Of a DNA stretch of 64,000 nt, positions 9,439 to 18,610 are shown piece after piece. Positions within the stretch are counted from its first letter, which is position 1. Each line of letters starts with the position of its first letter. The stretch is from contig NZ_BBJN01000021.1 of NCBI RefSeq assembly GCF_000739555.1, positions 37,447 to 101,446 on the forward strand, written 5' to 3'. The stretch comes from Halolamina rubra (GTDB lineage Archaea > Halobacteriota > Halobacteria > Halobacteriales > Haloferacaceae). The position numbers and the translations under genes are program-made. Below the pieces are notes generated by a model. That model searched no databases and had not been told where the DNA came from. It saw only the letters and a program-made list of their open reading frames with translations.

Positions 9439-9939
9439 GTGAACCTCCGCGTCCCGCCGGCGGTCGAACGCCTCGCCGACAGCCTCCACCCGAAACTCAC
9501 CCCGTTCGAGCGGGTGCGCGAGCGCCACACCCTCGTCGTCAAGCGCATCGAGGCCGACACGTGGCAGCGCGGCGGCGGCGGCGTCCGCGAACGCCTCCGC
9601 CGGGTGCTCGACGAGACCAGACCGTTCCCCGTCCGGATCGACGGCGTCGACTACTTCGCCGACCCGCCCGACGGGCGCGGCCCCGTCGTCTACCTCAGCG
9701 TCGAGAGCGAGGGGATCCGCCAGCTCCACCGGCGGCTCTGCCGGGAGTTCCCGGTCGTCGACGCGCTGGAGGGGGAGAACTACGTCCCCCACGTGACGCT
9801 CGCCCGCGGCGGGAGCGTCGCCGACGCCGAGCGCGTCGCCGACACCGAGATCGACCCGGTCGAGTGGACCGCCGAGCGGGCGCTGACGTGGGACCGCGAA
9901 CACCGCGAAGCGGTCGACCGGTTCCAGCTACGCGGCTGA
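9439..9939 (+). CDS. 2'-5' RNA ligase/phosphodiesterase family protein
   Basis: A 166-residue protein of the 2H phosphoesterase superfamily, with its two H-x-T motifs at HTLVVKR and HVTLARG, spaced as in the LigT/ThpR family. Family members close or open 2'-5' linkages or cyclic phosphates in RNA. In haloarchaea the gene is usually annotated as 2'-5' RNA ligase but the natural substrate is not known. GTG is the likely start (VNLRVPPAVERLADSL); no ATG is available upstream in frame. Confidence 0.75.
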   Translation: MNLRVPPAVERLADSLHPKLTPFERVRERHTLVVKRIEADTWQRGGGGVRERLRRVLDETRPFPVRIDGVDYFADPPDGRGPVVYLSVESEGIRQLHRRLCREFPVVDALEGENYVPHVTLARGGSVADAERVADTEIDPVEWTAERALTWDREHREAVDRFQLRG

Positions 9940-10066
9940 ACTCGAGAATTTCGTCCGCGAACGGGAAAAGCGATGTGGCGGGTTTTGGCTCCCCTAAAGC
10001 TCTGAGACGCCCGATTTTCGGGGAGAACCACAAAACCCTATACGGTGGCAGGTGAACGTTGGGCTG

Positions 10067-10456
10067 ATGCCAACCGTCGAATACCTCAACTACGAAGTGC
10101 TGGACGACCACGGCTGGTCGATGGACGACGACGACCTGTTCGAGCAGGCCGCCGACGCGGGCCTCGACGCCGAGGACTACGGCACGCTCGAAGTGAACCA
10201 GGGCGAGTACATCCTCGAGGCCGCCGAGGCCCAGGGGTACGACTGGCCGTTCTCCTGCCGCGCCGGCGCGTGTGCGAACTGCGCCGCCATCGTGAAGCAG
10301 GGCGAGATCGACATGGACATGCAGCAGATCCTCAGCGACGAGGAGGTCGAGGACAAGAACGTCCGCCTGACCTGTATCGGCTCGCCGGCCGCCGACGAGG
10401 TCAAGATCGTCTACAACGCGAAGCACCTCGACTACCTCCAGAACCGCGTCATCTAA
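10067..10456 (+). CDS. fdx: Plant-type 2Fe-2S ferredoxin, haloarchaeal form
   Basis: A 129-residue, very acidic ferredoxin that carries electrons for pyruvate and 2-oxoglutarate:ferredoxin oxidoreductases in haloarchaea. Cluster cysteines are Cys64, Cys69, Cys72 and Cys103 in the patterns CRAGACANC and LTCIG. About 30 acidic residues near the N-terminus ([19 protein letters not shown]) form the extra helical domain known from the Halobacterium and Haloarcula proteins, an adaptation to high salt. Length and motifs match the family exactly. It is a single-gene unit with AT-rich sequence upstream (AAAACCCTATAC about 30 bases before the ATG) and a palindrome plus T5 after the stop. Confidence 0.96.
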   Translation: MPTVEYLNYEVLDDHGWSMDDDDLFEQAADAGLDAEDYGTLEVNQGEYILEAAEAQGYDWPFSCRAGACANCAAIVKQGEIDMDMQQILSDEEVEDKNVRLTCIGSPAADEVKIVYNAKHLDYLQNRVI

Positions 10457-10488
10457 CGCGGGCCCGCGTCCGTCGACCGCGTCTTTTT
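10456..10488 (+). terminator. Possible terminator after the ferredoxin gene
   Basis: A perfect 14-base palindrome ACGCGGGCCCGCGT starts on the last base of the ferredoxin stop codon and is followed 14 bases later by TTTTT (10484-10488). Archaeal termination needs mainly the U tract, so the hairpin may be incidental. Confidence 0.4.
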
Positions 10489-10540
10489 GCCGGGCGACGA
10501 GGGCCAGCGCGTCGCTCGCCCCCGCCCGCTCTCCGTCTCC

Positions 10541-11290
10541 TCACACCCACCTGAGCGACACCATCAGCCCGATCAGCACCAGCTGCATCACGCCCTGCAC
10601 GCCGCCGAGCTTCGCGTTCCGCGCGCCGATCCGGGAGATGACGCTCGCGTCGGGGTCGGCCGACGTGATCTCCTGGTACATCCGGATCTCGCCGGGCAGC
10701 AGGAAGCCGAACCCCTGCACCGACAGCAGCGTCACGATCCCCAGCGAGAGCGTGATCAGCAGCGGGACCGACTGCAGGTCGCCGATCGTCGTCGCGACCC
10801 ACGCCAGCGAGCCGACCGCCGACACCGCGAACAGCCCCTGCCAGCGCCGGTCGTCGAAGACGTCCAGCCGCCAGCCCGCGAGCAGCAGCGCCGGCAGCAG
10901 GTTCGCCGCGGTGAACAGCGCCAGCCACGGCTCGCTGTTGGGGAAGTGACCGAGCCGCTGGGCCAGTGTGATGCCGCCGACGATGGTGACGAACGCCATC
11001 GACGGCAGGAAGAACGTGGTCTTCGGCGTCAGCCGCGTGAACACCGCCGCGCTCTGCTCCTCGTCCAGCCCGCCGATGGCGGGGCCGAGCACCGCGCCGA
11101 TGAACAGGTCCGTCCCCGTCCAGAGCAGCCCCGTCATCACGTGGACGTACGTGTGCGCCGTCACGGAGGCCGCCCCGGAGGCGATGTACCCCACCGCCAG
11201 CAGCGAGACGGCGACGACGCCGCCCGCGAACGCGGGGTTGGCTCTGGTTCCTAACCCACCGACAGTACCACGAATGGAACGTGTCGACAT
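10541..11290 (-). CDS. Multi-pass membrane protein, possibly CopD/DUF2269-like
   Basis: A 249-residue membrane protein with about six predicted helices (for example GGVVAVSLLAVGYIASG, LLPALLLAGW, LLITLSLGIVTLLSVQGFGFLL). The segment HTYVHVMTGLLWTGTDLFIGAVLGP, with His in the helix followed by LWTG and a glycine-rich end, recalls the copper-resistance D and DUF2269 membrane families, but the match is by eye only. The stop and start are clear: the ATG is at the edge of a region shared with the divergent prepilin peptidase gene. Function is not assigned. Confidence 0.6.
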   Translation of the reverse strand: MSTRSIRGTVGGLGTRANPAFAGGVVAVSLLAVGYIASGAASVTAHTYVHVMTGLLWTGTDLFIGAVLGPAIGGLDEEQSAAVFTRLTPKTTFFLPSMAFVTIVGGITLAQRLGHFPNSEPWLALFTAANLLPALLLAGWRLDVFDDRRWQGLFAVSAVGSLAWVATTIGDLQSVPLLITLSLGIVTLLSVQGFGFLLPGEIRMYQEITSADPDASVISRIGARNAKLGGVQGVMQLVLIGLMVSLRWV

Positions 11291-11404
11291 GTGGGGAAGT
11301 TCGAACGGTTGGTAATAAGGCTACCTCATGCGGTAATCACGTGCGGGCTCCCGGACGGTCGCGCTCGCCCGGTTTCCCCAAACGCTTTGGCAGTTGCCGC
11401 AGGC

Positions 11405-12448
11405 GTGCGGGACGTGCTCGATTCGCTGGGGACCGTCGCCTCGCCGGGCGACATCGCGCGCCTGCTCGCGGTGCCGCTGTTGGGGTGGGCCGCGCTCCGG
11501 GACGTCCGCACGCGGCGGGTGCCCAACTGGGTGTGGTACGTCCTCGGCGGCCTCGGCGCCGTCCTGCTGGCGGCGGATCTGGCCCGGCTGGCGCCGTTCG
11601 GCACCCCCTTCGCGCGCCTGGAACTGATCCGGATCACGCTGAGCCTGGGGCTGATCGTCCCGCTGGCGTACGGGTTCTGGCGGCTGGGCGGGTTCGGCGG
11701 CGCCGACGCGAAGGCGCTGATGGCGCTGGCGGTGCTGTTCCCGACGTACCCGGCGTACTACCCGCCGCGGGCGCTGCTCGGCGTCGAACTCCCGCCGGTG
11801 CTGCCGGCCGAACCGACGCTCGTGGGCGTGTTCTCGCTGACGGTGCTGACCGACACCGTGCTCGTCGGCGCGCTGTTCCCGGTGGCGCTGACGGTCCGGA
11901 ACGCGCTCGCGGGGGAGTTCTCCCCGGTGATGTTCCTCGCCCGCGTGGTTCCGGTCGGGAGCCTCACGCGACACCACGGCCGGCTGTTCGAGGACCCCTC
12001 GGGGTTCACCCGCTCGGGGCTGGATCTCGACGCCCTGCGCATGTACCTGCGCTGGCGCGGGCTCCCGCTCGCGGAGCTCCGCGCCCACCCCGAACGATAC
12101 CGCGACCCCGACAGCGTCGGCGAGACGTTCGACGCGACCGACGGCGCCGTCGACGCCGCGGCCGTCGAACACGACGCCGCCTCGGCCGCCGGCGACGCGC
12201 CCGACGCAACCGACGGCGACTACGACGACCCCTGGGCCGCCGAGCGCTTCCTCGAGGAGATCGACGGCTCGGCGTACGGCACCGACCCCGAGACGCTCCG
12301 TGCGGGGCTGGAGACCGTCACCGGGACCGACGAGGTGTGGCTCTCGCCCGGCCTCCCGTTCATCGTCCCGATGTTCGTCGGCCTGCTCGTCGCGCTCACC
12401 TACGGCGACGTGCTGTACGGGCTGCTGACCGCGCTGGGGCTGGCCTGA
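11405..12448 (+). CDS. Prepilin/preflagellin peptidase, A24 family (PibD/FlaK type)
   Basis: A 347-residue membrane aspartic protease that cuts the class III signal peptides of archaellins and pilins. The two catalytic aspartates are in ALRDVRTRRVPN and in the GGADAKALMAL motif (GxGD-like, here G-G-A-D), each next to a membrane helix as in the family. A soluble insert of about 130 residues rich in Asp and Ala precedes the last helix; such inserts vary between haloarchaea. The frame is open back to 11291, but the upstream codons do not look like protein, so the GTG of VRDVLDSLG was chosen because only a short lead precedes the first helix. The exact start is uncertain. It is divergent from the membrane protein at 10541-11290. 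Confidence 0.82.
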   Translation: MRDVLDSLGTVASPGDIARLLAVPLLGWAALRDVRTRRVPNWVWYVLGGLGAVLLAADLARLAPFGTPFARLELIRITLSLGLIVPLAYGFWRLGGFGGADAKALMALAVLFPTYPAYYPPRALLGVELPPVLPAEPTLVGVFSLTVLTDTVLVGALFPVALTVRNALAGEFSPVMFLARVVPVGSLTRHHGRLFEDPSGFTRSGLDLDALRMYLRWRGLPLAELRAHPERYRDPDSVGETFDATDGAVDAAAVEHDAASAAGDAPDATDGDYDDPWAAERFLEEIDGSAYGTDPETLRAGLETVTGTDEVWLSPGLPFIVPMFVGLLVALTYGDVLYGLLTALGLA

Positions 12449-12949
12449 TCACTCCCGGCGCTCGACCACCAGCAGCACCGCGAGCCCGAGGAGCAGCAGC
12501 GTGTACGCCCCCGCGGCGAACAGCGCGGCGCGCTCGTCGGCGTACTCGCCGGTCCGGAAGATGATCGCCTTCCGCACCATCGCGATCACGCCGGTGTAGA
12601 TCACGAGCCGGACGATCCGGCGGGTGTCCGACTCCTGGGTGTACGCCACGACGGTCTGGTACACCTCGACGATGATGAACAGCAGCAGCGCCGTGTCGAT
12701 GAAGCCGACGACGACCAGGGGGTCGGTGATGGAGCCGGTGACGGCGGTCTGGACGATCTGGAGGCTCAGGTCGAACACGCCGATGGCGAACAGGATCCCC
12801 AGCACGACCGCCGCGACCACCTCCGTGTAGCGGATGAGCGTCTCGCTGAACGCCAGGATGCGGTCGTCGATCGAGTCGCCGGTCGTCAGCTCCCCGCCGA
12901 CGGGGTCCGATCCGTCCTCTGTCACGTGTTCACGTTCGGTTCGACCCAC
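12449..12949 (-). CDS. PsiE-like phosphate-starvation membrane protein
   Basis: A protein of up to 166 residues with four hydrophobic helices after a short polar head ([62 protein letters not shown]). The [11 protein letters not shown] and MVRKAIIF segments fit the PsiE family, named from E. coli phosphate-starvation induction; its action is unknown. Two in-frame GTG starts are possible, at 12949 and 12925; neither has a clear ribosome site, so the N-terminus is unsure. It is convergent with the prepilin peptidase (stops adjoin) and divergent from hisI. Confidence 0.75.
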   Translation of the reverse strand: MGRTEREHVTEDGSDPVGGELTTGDSIDDRILAFSETLIRYTEVVAAVVLGILFAIGVFDLSLQIVQTAVTGSITDPLVVVGFIDTALLLFIIVEVYQTVVAYTQESDTRRIVRLVIYTGVIAMVRKAIIFRTGEYADERAALFAAGAYTLLLLGLAVLLVVERRE

Positions 12950-13029
12950 ATGACTCTGTGGCCGCTCGGGGGCCGGTCGCCGTCCCTCGGCCTCGGGTGT
13001 TTATGAGTCCGAACGCCCACACTCCGGGT

Positions 13030-13434
13030 ATGTCCGAGCTCTCGGCGGTCGACATCGACTTCGGCGACGACGGGCTGGTCCCCGCGGTCGCGCAGGACGC
13101 CGACGACGGCGAGGTGCTGATGCTCGCGTACGTCTCGCCGGAGGCGCTCCGGCGCACCGTCGACACCGGCCGCGCCCACTACTACTCCCGCTCGCGCGAC
13201 GAGCTCTGGGAGAAAGGCGCCACCAGCGGCAACGGCCAGTCGGTCGTCGACGTGCGCGTCGACTGCGACGCCGACACGCTGCTGTACGTCGTCGAGCAGT
13301 CGGGCGGCGCCTGCCACACGGGGTATCGCTCCTGCTTCCACCGCTCCGTCGAGTCGGTCGACGACGACGGCACGACCGTCGACGTGGAGACCACCGGCGA
13401 GCAGGTGTTCGACCCCGACGAAGCGTACGAATGA
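13030..13434 (+). CDS. hisI: Phosphoribosyl-AMP cyclohydrolase (HisI)
   Basis: A 134-residue enzyme of histidine synthesis that opens the purine ring of phosphoribosyl-AMP. The conserved metal-site features are all visible: [13 protein letters not shown] (the DxDxD metal site), then [14 protein letters not shown] with the zinc cysteines. Only the HisI domain is present; the HisE pyrophosphatase is not fused, as usual in archaea. The ATG lies 27-30 bases after a TTTA element (13000-13003), in line with a leaderless transcript. The stop overlaps the start of the next gene (ATGA), so the two are translated together. Confidence 0.95.
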   Translation: MSELSAVDIDFGDDGLVPAVAQDADDGEVLMLAYVSPEALRRTVDTGRAHYYSRSRDELWEKGATSGNGQSVVDVRVDCDADTLLYVVEQSGGACHTGYRSCFHRSVESVDDDGTTVDVETTGEQVFDPDEAYE

Positions 13435-14564
13435 GCGTCGCCGACGAGCCCGTCCCGGACGCGCCCGCGACCGACGACCTGCTCGCGGAGCTCCGCGACG
13501 CCCGCGACGAGCGGGAGTCGATCGCCGCCGAGATCGAGCGCCACGGCGAGGACTCGGTGCAGGCCGTCGCCGACGCCGTGGGCGAGGCGACCCGGCTGCT
13601 CGACCGCTACGCCGACTCCGCGACCGGCACCGGCGACTTCGAGGCGTACCTGGAGTTCCAGAGCCAGTTCGCCGAACTGGTCGAGGAGCTCCCCGAGGGG
13701 ATCCCCGAGCGCGAGGGGTTCGAGACCGCCAACGAGGCGGTCGACCAGCGCACCATCTCCGAGAGCGACTTCCAGCGCGCCCGCGAGGCGATCGCCGACG
13801 CCCGGGAGATCGCGGACCTGCTCGACCGCCGCGAGGCCGCCGAGCAGCGCGTCGACGACGCCGAGCGCGCGGTGTCCGAGCGGCTCTCCGCCATCGAGCG
13901 CCGGCTGGACGAGCTCGCCGAACTCCGCCGGCTCGGCGACGCCGACCTCTCGGCGCCGACCGAGGCGCTCACGGAGCCGATCGACCGCTACGACGCGGCG
14001 GTCCGCGAGGAGTTCGCGGCGTTCGTCGACGACGCGCCGGTCCGGGAGCTGCTGGGGTTCGTCGAGACGATGCGGCTCTACCCGCTGATCGACTACCAGC
14101 GCCCGCCGGACGACCTCCTCGAGTACGTGCGAAACCATCCAGCCGGCGAAGAGCCCCTCCCGACACTGCTCTCCTACGCCGACTACTCCGGCTCGAAGCT
14201 GTCGCACTACGTCGAGGACCCCACCGCTTTCGAGACGACGGTGCCGGTCCACCGGACGTACCTCGACCGCATCGACGCCGAGCCGCTGACGATCGGCTCG
14301 CCGCCGCCCGCGGCCGAACTGCGCTACCTCGCGAGCGAGCTGGTGTCGGTCGTCGCCCGGTTCGCCGACGCGGCGACGGTCGCGCTCGCCCGCGACCTCC
14401 GCGAGCTCGCGCGGCGGGACGACTACGACCGGCTGCGCGACGCCGTCGTCGCCGAGGAACAGCTCACCGAGAGCCAGCGCGAGGCGCTCCGGAACGGCGA
14501 GATCGAGGCCGAGGCCGAGCGACTCCGCGAGGCGCGGGAGCGACTGGCCGGGGCGCTGGACTGA
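13431..14564 (+). CDS. Coiled-coil protein downstream of hisI (DUF7118-like)
   Basis: A 377-residue acidic protein that is mostly alpha-helical, with long charged stretches rich in Glu, Asp, Arg and Ala (for example [29 protein letters not shown]) that predict coiled coils over residues 15-220. I associate it with the haloarchaeal family DUF7118; function unknown. Its ATG overlaps the hisI stop by four bases. No enzymatic motif can be seen. The pairing with hisI appears to be conserved in haloarchaea, as far as I recall, but that does not by itself show a histidine role. Confidence 0.7.
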   Translation: MSVADEPVPDAPATDDLLAELRDARDERESIAAEIERHGEDSVQAVADAVGEATRLLDRYADSATGTGDFEAYLEFQSQFAELVEELPEGIPEREGFETANEAVDQRTISESDFQRAREAIADAREIADLLDRREAAEQRVDDAERAVSERLSAIERRLDELAELRRLGDADLSAPTEALTEPIDRYDAAVREEFAAFVDDAPVRELLGFVETMRLYPLIDYQRPPDDLLEYVRNHPAGEEPLPTLLSYADYSGSKLSHYVEDPTAFETTVPVHRTYLDRIDAEPLTIGSPPPAAELRYLASELVSVVARFADAATVALARDLRELARRDDYDRLRDAVVAEEQLTESQREALRNGEIEAEAERLREARERLAGALD

Positions 14565-14581
14565 GAGAAGGGTCCGGGCGC

Positions 14582-15951
14582 TCAGGCGTCGTCGAGCGCC
14601 GCCGCGAGTTCGTTCTCGACGGCGTCGGCGAGTTCGACCGCGCGCTCGCGCTCGCGAGCCTCGGCGTAGATCCGCACCTTCGGCTCGGTGCCGCTGGGCC
14701 GGACCAGCACCCAGGCGTCGCCGTAGTCGAGGCGGTAGCCGTCGACGGTTTCGGCCTCCACGTCGCGTCGGCGGCGTACTGCTCGGCCGCGCCGAGCATC
14801 GCGCTGAGCTCTCCCTCCCCGTCGTAGCCGATGTTCCGCCGGACGTTCTCGTAGGCGGTGTACGGCCCGACGACCTCGCTGGGCGCCTCCCCCGTCGCCG
14901 CCAGCAGTTCGAGGAACTTCGCGGCGATGAACGCGCCGTCGCGCACGAGCCGGTAGTTCGGGAAGAAGATCCCCCCGTTCCCCTCGCCGGCGATCGGGAC
15001 CCGCCGCCCGCCGGCTTGGAGCTCCTGGATCCGGGTGATGATGTTGGTCGCGCCGATGGGGGTGAGTTCGAGGTCGGCGCCCACGTCGTCGCAGACGTCG
15101 ACGAGCCGCTGGGAGACGTTCACCGCGGCGACGGTGGCGTCGCCGGGCTCGAGCGCCTCGGCCGCCAGCGCCGCGAGCGAGGCGTCGCCCTCGACGTACT
15201 CGCCGGCCTCGTCGAAGAAGATCGCGCGGTCGGCGTCGCCGTCGTGGGCGACCCCGAGGTCGGCGTCGGCCGCGCGCACGAGCCGGCCCAGATCGTCGAG
15301 GTTCTCCGGCACCGGTTCGGGGTCCCGGCCGGGGAAGTGACCGTCCGGCTGGCCGTTGACGGTCACCACGTCACAGCCAAGCCGGCGGAAGAACTCGGGG
15401 CTGGTGAGCGCGCCCGCGCCGTGGCCGGGGTCGAGCGCGACCGTGAGGTCGGCGTCGGCGATCGCGGCGCGGTCGACGTTCGCCAGCAGGTCGTCGACGT
15501 AGTCGACGGCGACGCCGTCGATGCGCCGGGAGGCGCCGGTCGCGTCCCAGCCGGCCTCCTCGAACGTCTCGCCCAGCAGGCAGTCCTCGACGCGTTCGAG
15601 CTCGGCGACCGGGAGCTCGACGCCGTCGGCGCCGACGAGTTTGATCCCGTTGTACTCCGGCGGGTTGTGGGAGGCGGTGACGACGACGGCCGGCACGCCC
15701 TCGACCTCCGCGTAGCGCACGGCCGCGGGGGTGGGGACGACGCCGAGGCGGTCGGCGTCGACGCCCACGGCGGTGAGGCCGGCGTCGGCGGCGTTCGCGA
15801 ACAGCTCGCCGGTGGTTCGGGTGTCCCGGGCGACGGCGGCGCGGTCGGCGTCCCAGACGGTGCCGGCGGCCTTGGCGACCCGGAGGACGAACTCGGCGGT
15901 GAGCTGTTCGCCGGCGACCCCCCGGGTGCCGCTGGAGCCGAAGACCTTCAT
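14582..15951 (-). pseudogene. glmM: Phosphoglucosamine mutase-like gene broken by one missing base
   Basis: A phosphohexomutase that would interconvert hexosamine (or hexose) 6- and 1-phosphates. In the first frame are the phosphoserine loop TASHNPPEYNG, the metal loop DGDADRAIF and the sugar loop GEGNGG. After AAEQYAADAT the frame turns to nonsense, while the expected C-terminus continues in another frame: RPSGTEPKVRIYAEARE, the phosphate-binding loop, then a normal end at 14582. Adding one G/C near 14761 restores a single 456-residue protein. The unbroken frame as read instead runs on to 14464 inside the neighbouring gene. A sequencing or assembly error is more likely than true loss; if real, the phosphate-binding domain is lost. 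glmM versus phosphomannomutase cannot be separated by eye. Confidence 0.85.
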
Positions 15952-16178
15952 TCAGGTGGTGGTGGAGTGTCCGGGTTCAAAGCGGTTCCGAAGGGGGTAC
16001 ACACGCGCACGAGGTTCTCGCAGTGGCAACGTGATATGTTCGTCGCCGGGGCTGTCACTGCGGCGGCTAAACTCGGTGTTTATTCGGGTTAAAACGGACT
16101 TAGAACCGGTAAAACCGCCGAATATCGCCTTCGCCGTCGTCACACCTTATCCTCCTCCCCGGCCAAGCGGAGGATGCG

Positions 16179-16538
16179 ATGAGAGCAACCAAGGCAGTCG
16201 CGTTCACGATGGCAGCGATGCTCCTGTTGGCCGGCACGGTCGCAGTCGGTGCGGCCGCGCCCGCCGACCAGGCGAACAGTACGGCCGGCAACGCGCCGGC
16301 CGACGACGCTGACGCGGACGACCCCGCTGCCGACGACGACCGCCCCGACGAGGTCGGCCCGAGCGGCGGCCTGCCCGACGCGGTGCCTGACCACGTCGAC
16401 GGCATCCACCAGCGCATCGGGTCGTTCCTGGACGGCTCCATCGACGACCTCGGGAGCTCGCTCAGCGACTACCTCGGCGACGGCGAGCAGGCCGAGAACG
16501 AGCAGTCCGACGCGGCCGACGGCGAGTCCGACGCGTAA
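16179..16538 (+). CDS. Small secreted acidic protein, unknown
   Basis: A 119-residue protein with a clear signal peptide (MRATKAVAFTMAAMLLLAGTVAVGAAA), then a mature part of about 90 residues that is very rich in Asp, Ala and Gly with one possibly amphipathic helix (VPDHVDGIHQRIGSFLDGSIDDL). I recognise no family. It stands alone between glmM and the ABC exporter gene, and could be a cell-surface or extracellular protein. Confidence 0.6.
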   Translation: MRATKAVAFTMAAMLLLAGTVAVGAAAPADQANSTAGNAPADDADADDPAADDDRPDEVGPSGGLPDAVPDHVDGIHQRIGSFLDGSIDDLGSSLSDYLGDGEQAENEQSDAADGESDA

Positions 16539-16600
16539 TCGACGCTCGGTTTTCGGCTGATCCCCTGTTTTCGACACCCAGTAGCGACCGGTGGCGCGCG

Positions 16601-18496
16601 TCAGTCGTCGGCCGACGCGACCGACACGGCGCCGCCGGCCTGCATCTCCCAGAGGCTCGCGTAGTCGCCGTCCTCGCGGAGGAGCTCGTCGTGGCTGCCG
16701 GTCTCGGCGACGCGGCCCGCCTCCATCACCACGATGCGGTCGGCGTCCTTGATCGTCGAGAGTCGGTGGGCGATGACGAACGCGGTGCGGTCCGCGGTCA
16801 GTCGGTCGAGGCTCTGCTGGATCTGCTCCTCGGTCTCGGTGTCGACGTCCGAGGTCGCCTCGTCGAGGATGACGATCTCGGGGTCGTTCAGCAGCGCGCG
16901 GGCGATCGCCAACCGCTGGCGCTGGCCGCCGGAGAGCTTCACCCCCCGCTCGCCGATCTCGGTGTCGTACCCCTCGGGGAGGTCGGTGATGAACTCGTGG
17001 GCCTCGGCGGCCTTCGCGGCGTCGACGACCGCGTCGCTCACGGACTCGCCGTCGTCGGAGAGCACCGAGAGGTCGCCGTAGGCGATGTTCTCCTCGGCGG
17101 TGCCCGAGAACATGTACGGGTTCTGCTCGACGATGCCGACGTGTTCACGGAGCGCGGGGAGGTCCCACTCGCGCACGTCGACGCCGTCGACGCGCACCGC
17201 GCCCGAGTCCACGTCGTAGAACCGCGGCAGCAGTTTCAGCAGCGTCGACTTCCCCGCGCCCGTCGTCCCGGCGAGCCCCACGGTTTCGCCAGCCTCGACG
17301 TCGAGGTCGACGCCGTTCAGGATCGTCTCGTTCTCGTCGTAGCTGAACGTCACGTCGTCGAACTCCACGTGGCCGTTGACCGACTCGGGGACGTAGGCGT
17401 CCTCTGGCGTCGTCACCTCGGGCTCGTGGCCCAGGATCCCGAACACGCGCTCGGAGGAGGATTTCGCGAGCTGGTACTTGTTCGCCGTCTTCCCCACGCG
17501 GCGCATCGGCGCGTAGAGCCGGCGCAGGAGCATGAAGAACGTCGCGACGACGCCGGCTTCGAGCGCGCTGGAGGAGCCGGTGATGATGTCGCTGCCGACG
17601 ACCCACAGCATCGCGACGAACACGAGTCCCGTGATCACGCGGAGCGCGGAGAAGAACGCGCGCCGGATCTTGATCGCGCCGACCTTCTCGTCGTGGTACG
17701 TCTCGCTCTGGTCGGAGACACGGTCAAGCTCGAACTCGTAGCGGTTGAACGTCTTGATCACGCGGGCGCCGCCGAGGTTGTTCTCCAGCCGCGAGTTCAG
17801 CCGGGAGACGGTCTCGCGGATGCCGCGGTACTTCGGTTCGATCCAGGTGAGGAACCGCCCGGAGGCGAGCCCGATCAGCGGCACCGGCGCCAGCGCGATC
17901 ACCGCGACTTTCGGCGAGTACCAGAACATGATCGCCGCGATGCCGCCGACGGTGGCGACGACGCGGATCGCCTGCCGGATCTCGGTGTTGAGGAACTGCT
18001 CCAGCCGGTTCACGTCCTGGTTCAGCACCGACATCATCGCGCCGGTCTGGTGGGAGGCGAAGAAGCCCAGCGAGAGCCGCTGGATGTGGTCGTACGTGTC
18101 GTTCCGCAGGTCCCGCTGCACCTTCTGGGCGGTGGACATGAACAGGTACCGCGAGGCGAAGCGGGCCAGCGACCGCACGACGTAGGCGGCGCCGGCGATG
18201 ATCACCAGCTGTTCGAGGAACTGGAGCCGGGCGGCCTGCCCGGTGATCTCCCCGGTGGGAAGCAGGCCGGCGCTCACGAGCAGGCCGCCCTCGCCGGTCC
18301 CGCTCCGAATGACGCGGTCGATCGCCACGCCGACCAGCAACGGCGGGACCAGTCGGGACAACCGGACCACGAACGCGGCGACGGTGCCCACGGTCAGGCG
18401 CCGCCAGTACGGGATGCAGTAGCGCAGGAGCCCCTTCATCGAGTGGCCGTCGACCGACTGACGGATCTCGGAGAAGCTCCCGTGTTCGTCACTCAT
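16601..18496 (-). CDS. ABC exporter, fused membrane and ATPase domains
   Basis: A 631-residue half-transporter of the MsbA/multidrug type that should work as a homodimer. Residues 1-340 hold six membrane helices with the family's long cytoplasmic loops; the ATPase half has Walker A GLAGTTGAGKSTLL, Q-loop EQNPYMFSG, signature LSGGQRQRLAIARALL, Walker B IVILDEATSDVD and the H-loop AHRLSTI. Start set at MSDEHGSFSE, five codons inside the open frame, which fits the usual N-terminus. Substrate unknown. It sits 114 bases downstream of lpdA on the same strand, probably a separate unit. Confidence 0.9.
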   Translation of the reverse strand: MSDEHGSFSEIRQSVDGHSMKGLLRYCIPYWRRLTVGTVAAFVVRLSRLVPPLLVGVAIDRVIRSGTGEGGLLVSAGLLPTGEITGQAARLQFLEQLVIIAGAAYVVRSLARFASRYLFMSTAQKVQRDLRNDTYDHIQRLSLGFFASHQTGAMMSVLNQDVNRLEQFLNTEIRQAIRVVATVGGIAAIMFWYSPKVAVIALAPVPLIGLASGRFLTWIEPKYRGIRETVSRLNSRLENNLGGARVIKTFNRYEFELDRVSDQSETYHDEKVGAIKIRRAFFSALRVITGLVFVAMLWVVGSDIITGSSSALEAGVVATFFMLLRRLYAPMRRVGKTANKYQLAKSSSERVFGILGHEPEVTTPEDAYVPESVNGHVEFDDVTFSYDENETILNGVDLDVEAGETVGLAGTTGAGKSTLLKLLPRFYDVDSGAVRVDGVDVREWDLPALREHVGIVEQNPYMFSGTAEENIAYGDLSVLSDDGESVSDAVVDAAKAAEAHEFITDLPEGYDTEIGERGVKLSGGQRQRLAIARALLNDPEIVILDEATSDVDTETEEQIQQSLDRLTADRTAFVIAHRLSTIKDADRIVVMEAGRVAETGSHDELLREDGDYASLWEMQAGGAVSVASADD

Positions 18497-18610
18497 TACG
18501 TTCCGAAACACGTTCCAGCCGGAAAGATGTGGGGCTGGCGGAGAGCAACCCCGCTTCGGTTCGCACCGACCGACGGCGGAAACTGCCGGAGAAGAGGCGC
18601 TGTCGGCTCG

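Noticed and set aside
11291..11404. Longer N-terminus for the prepilin peptidase
   Set aside because: The GTG at 11291 adjoins the start of the divergent gene, and the added residues are not hydrophobic or family-like; the later GTG puts only a short lead before the first helix.
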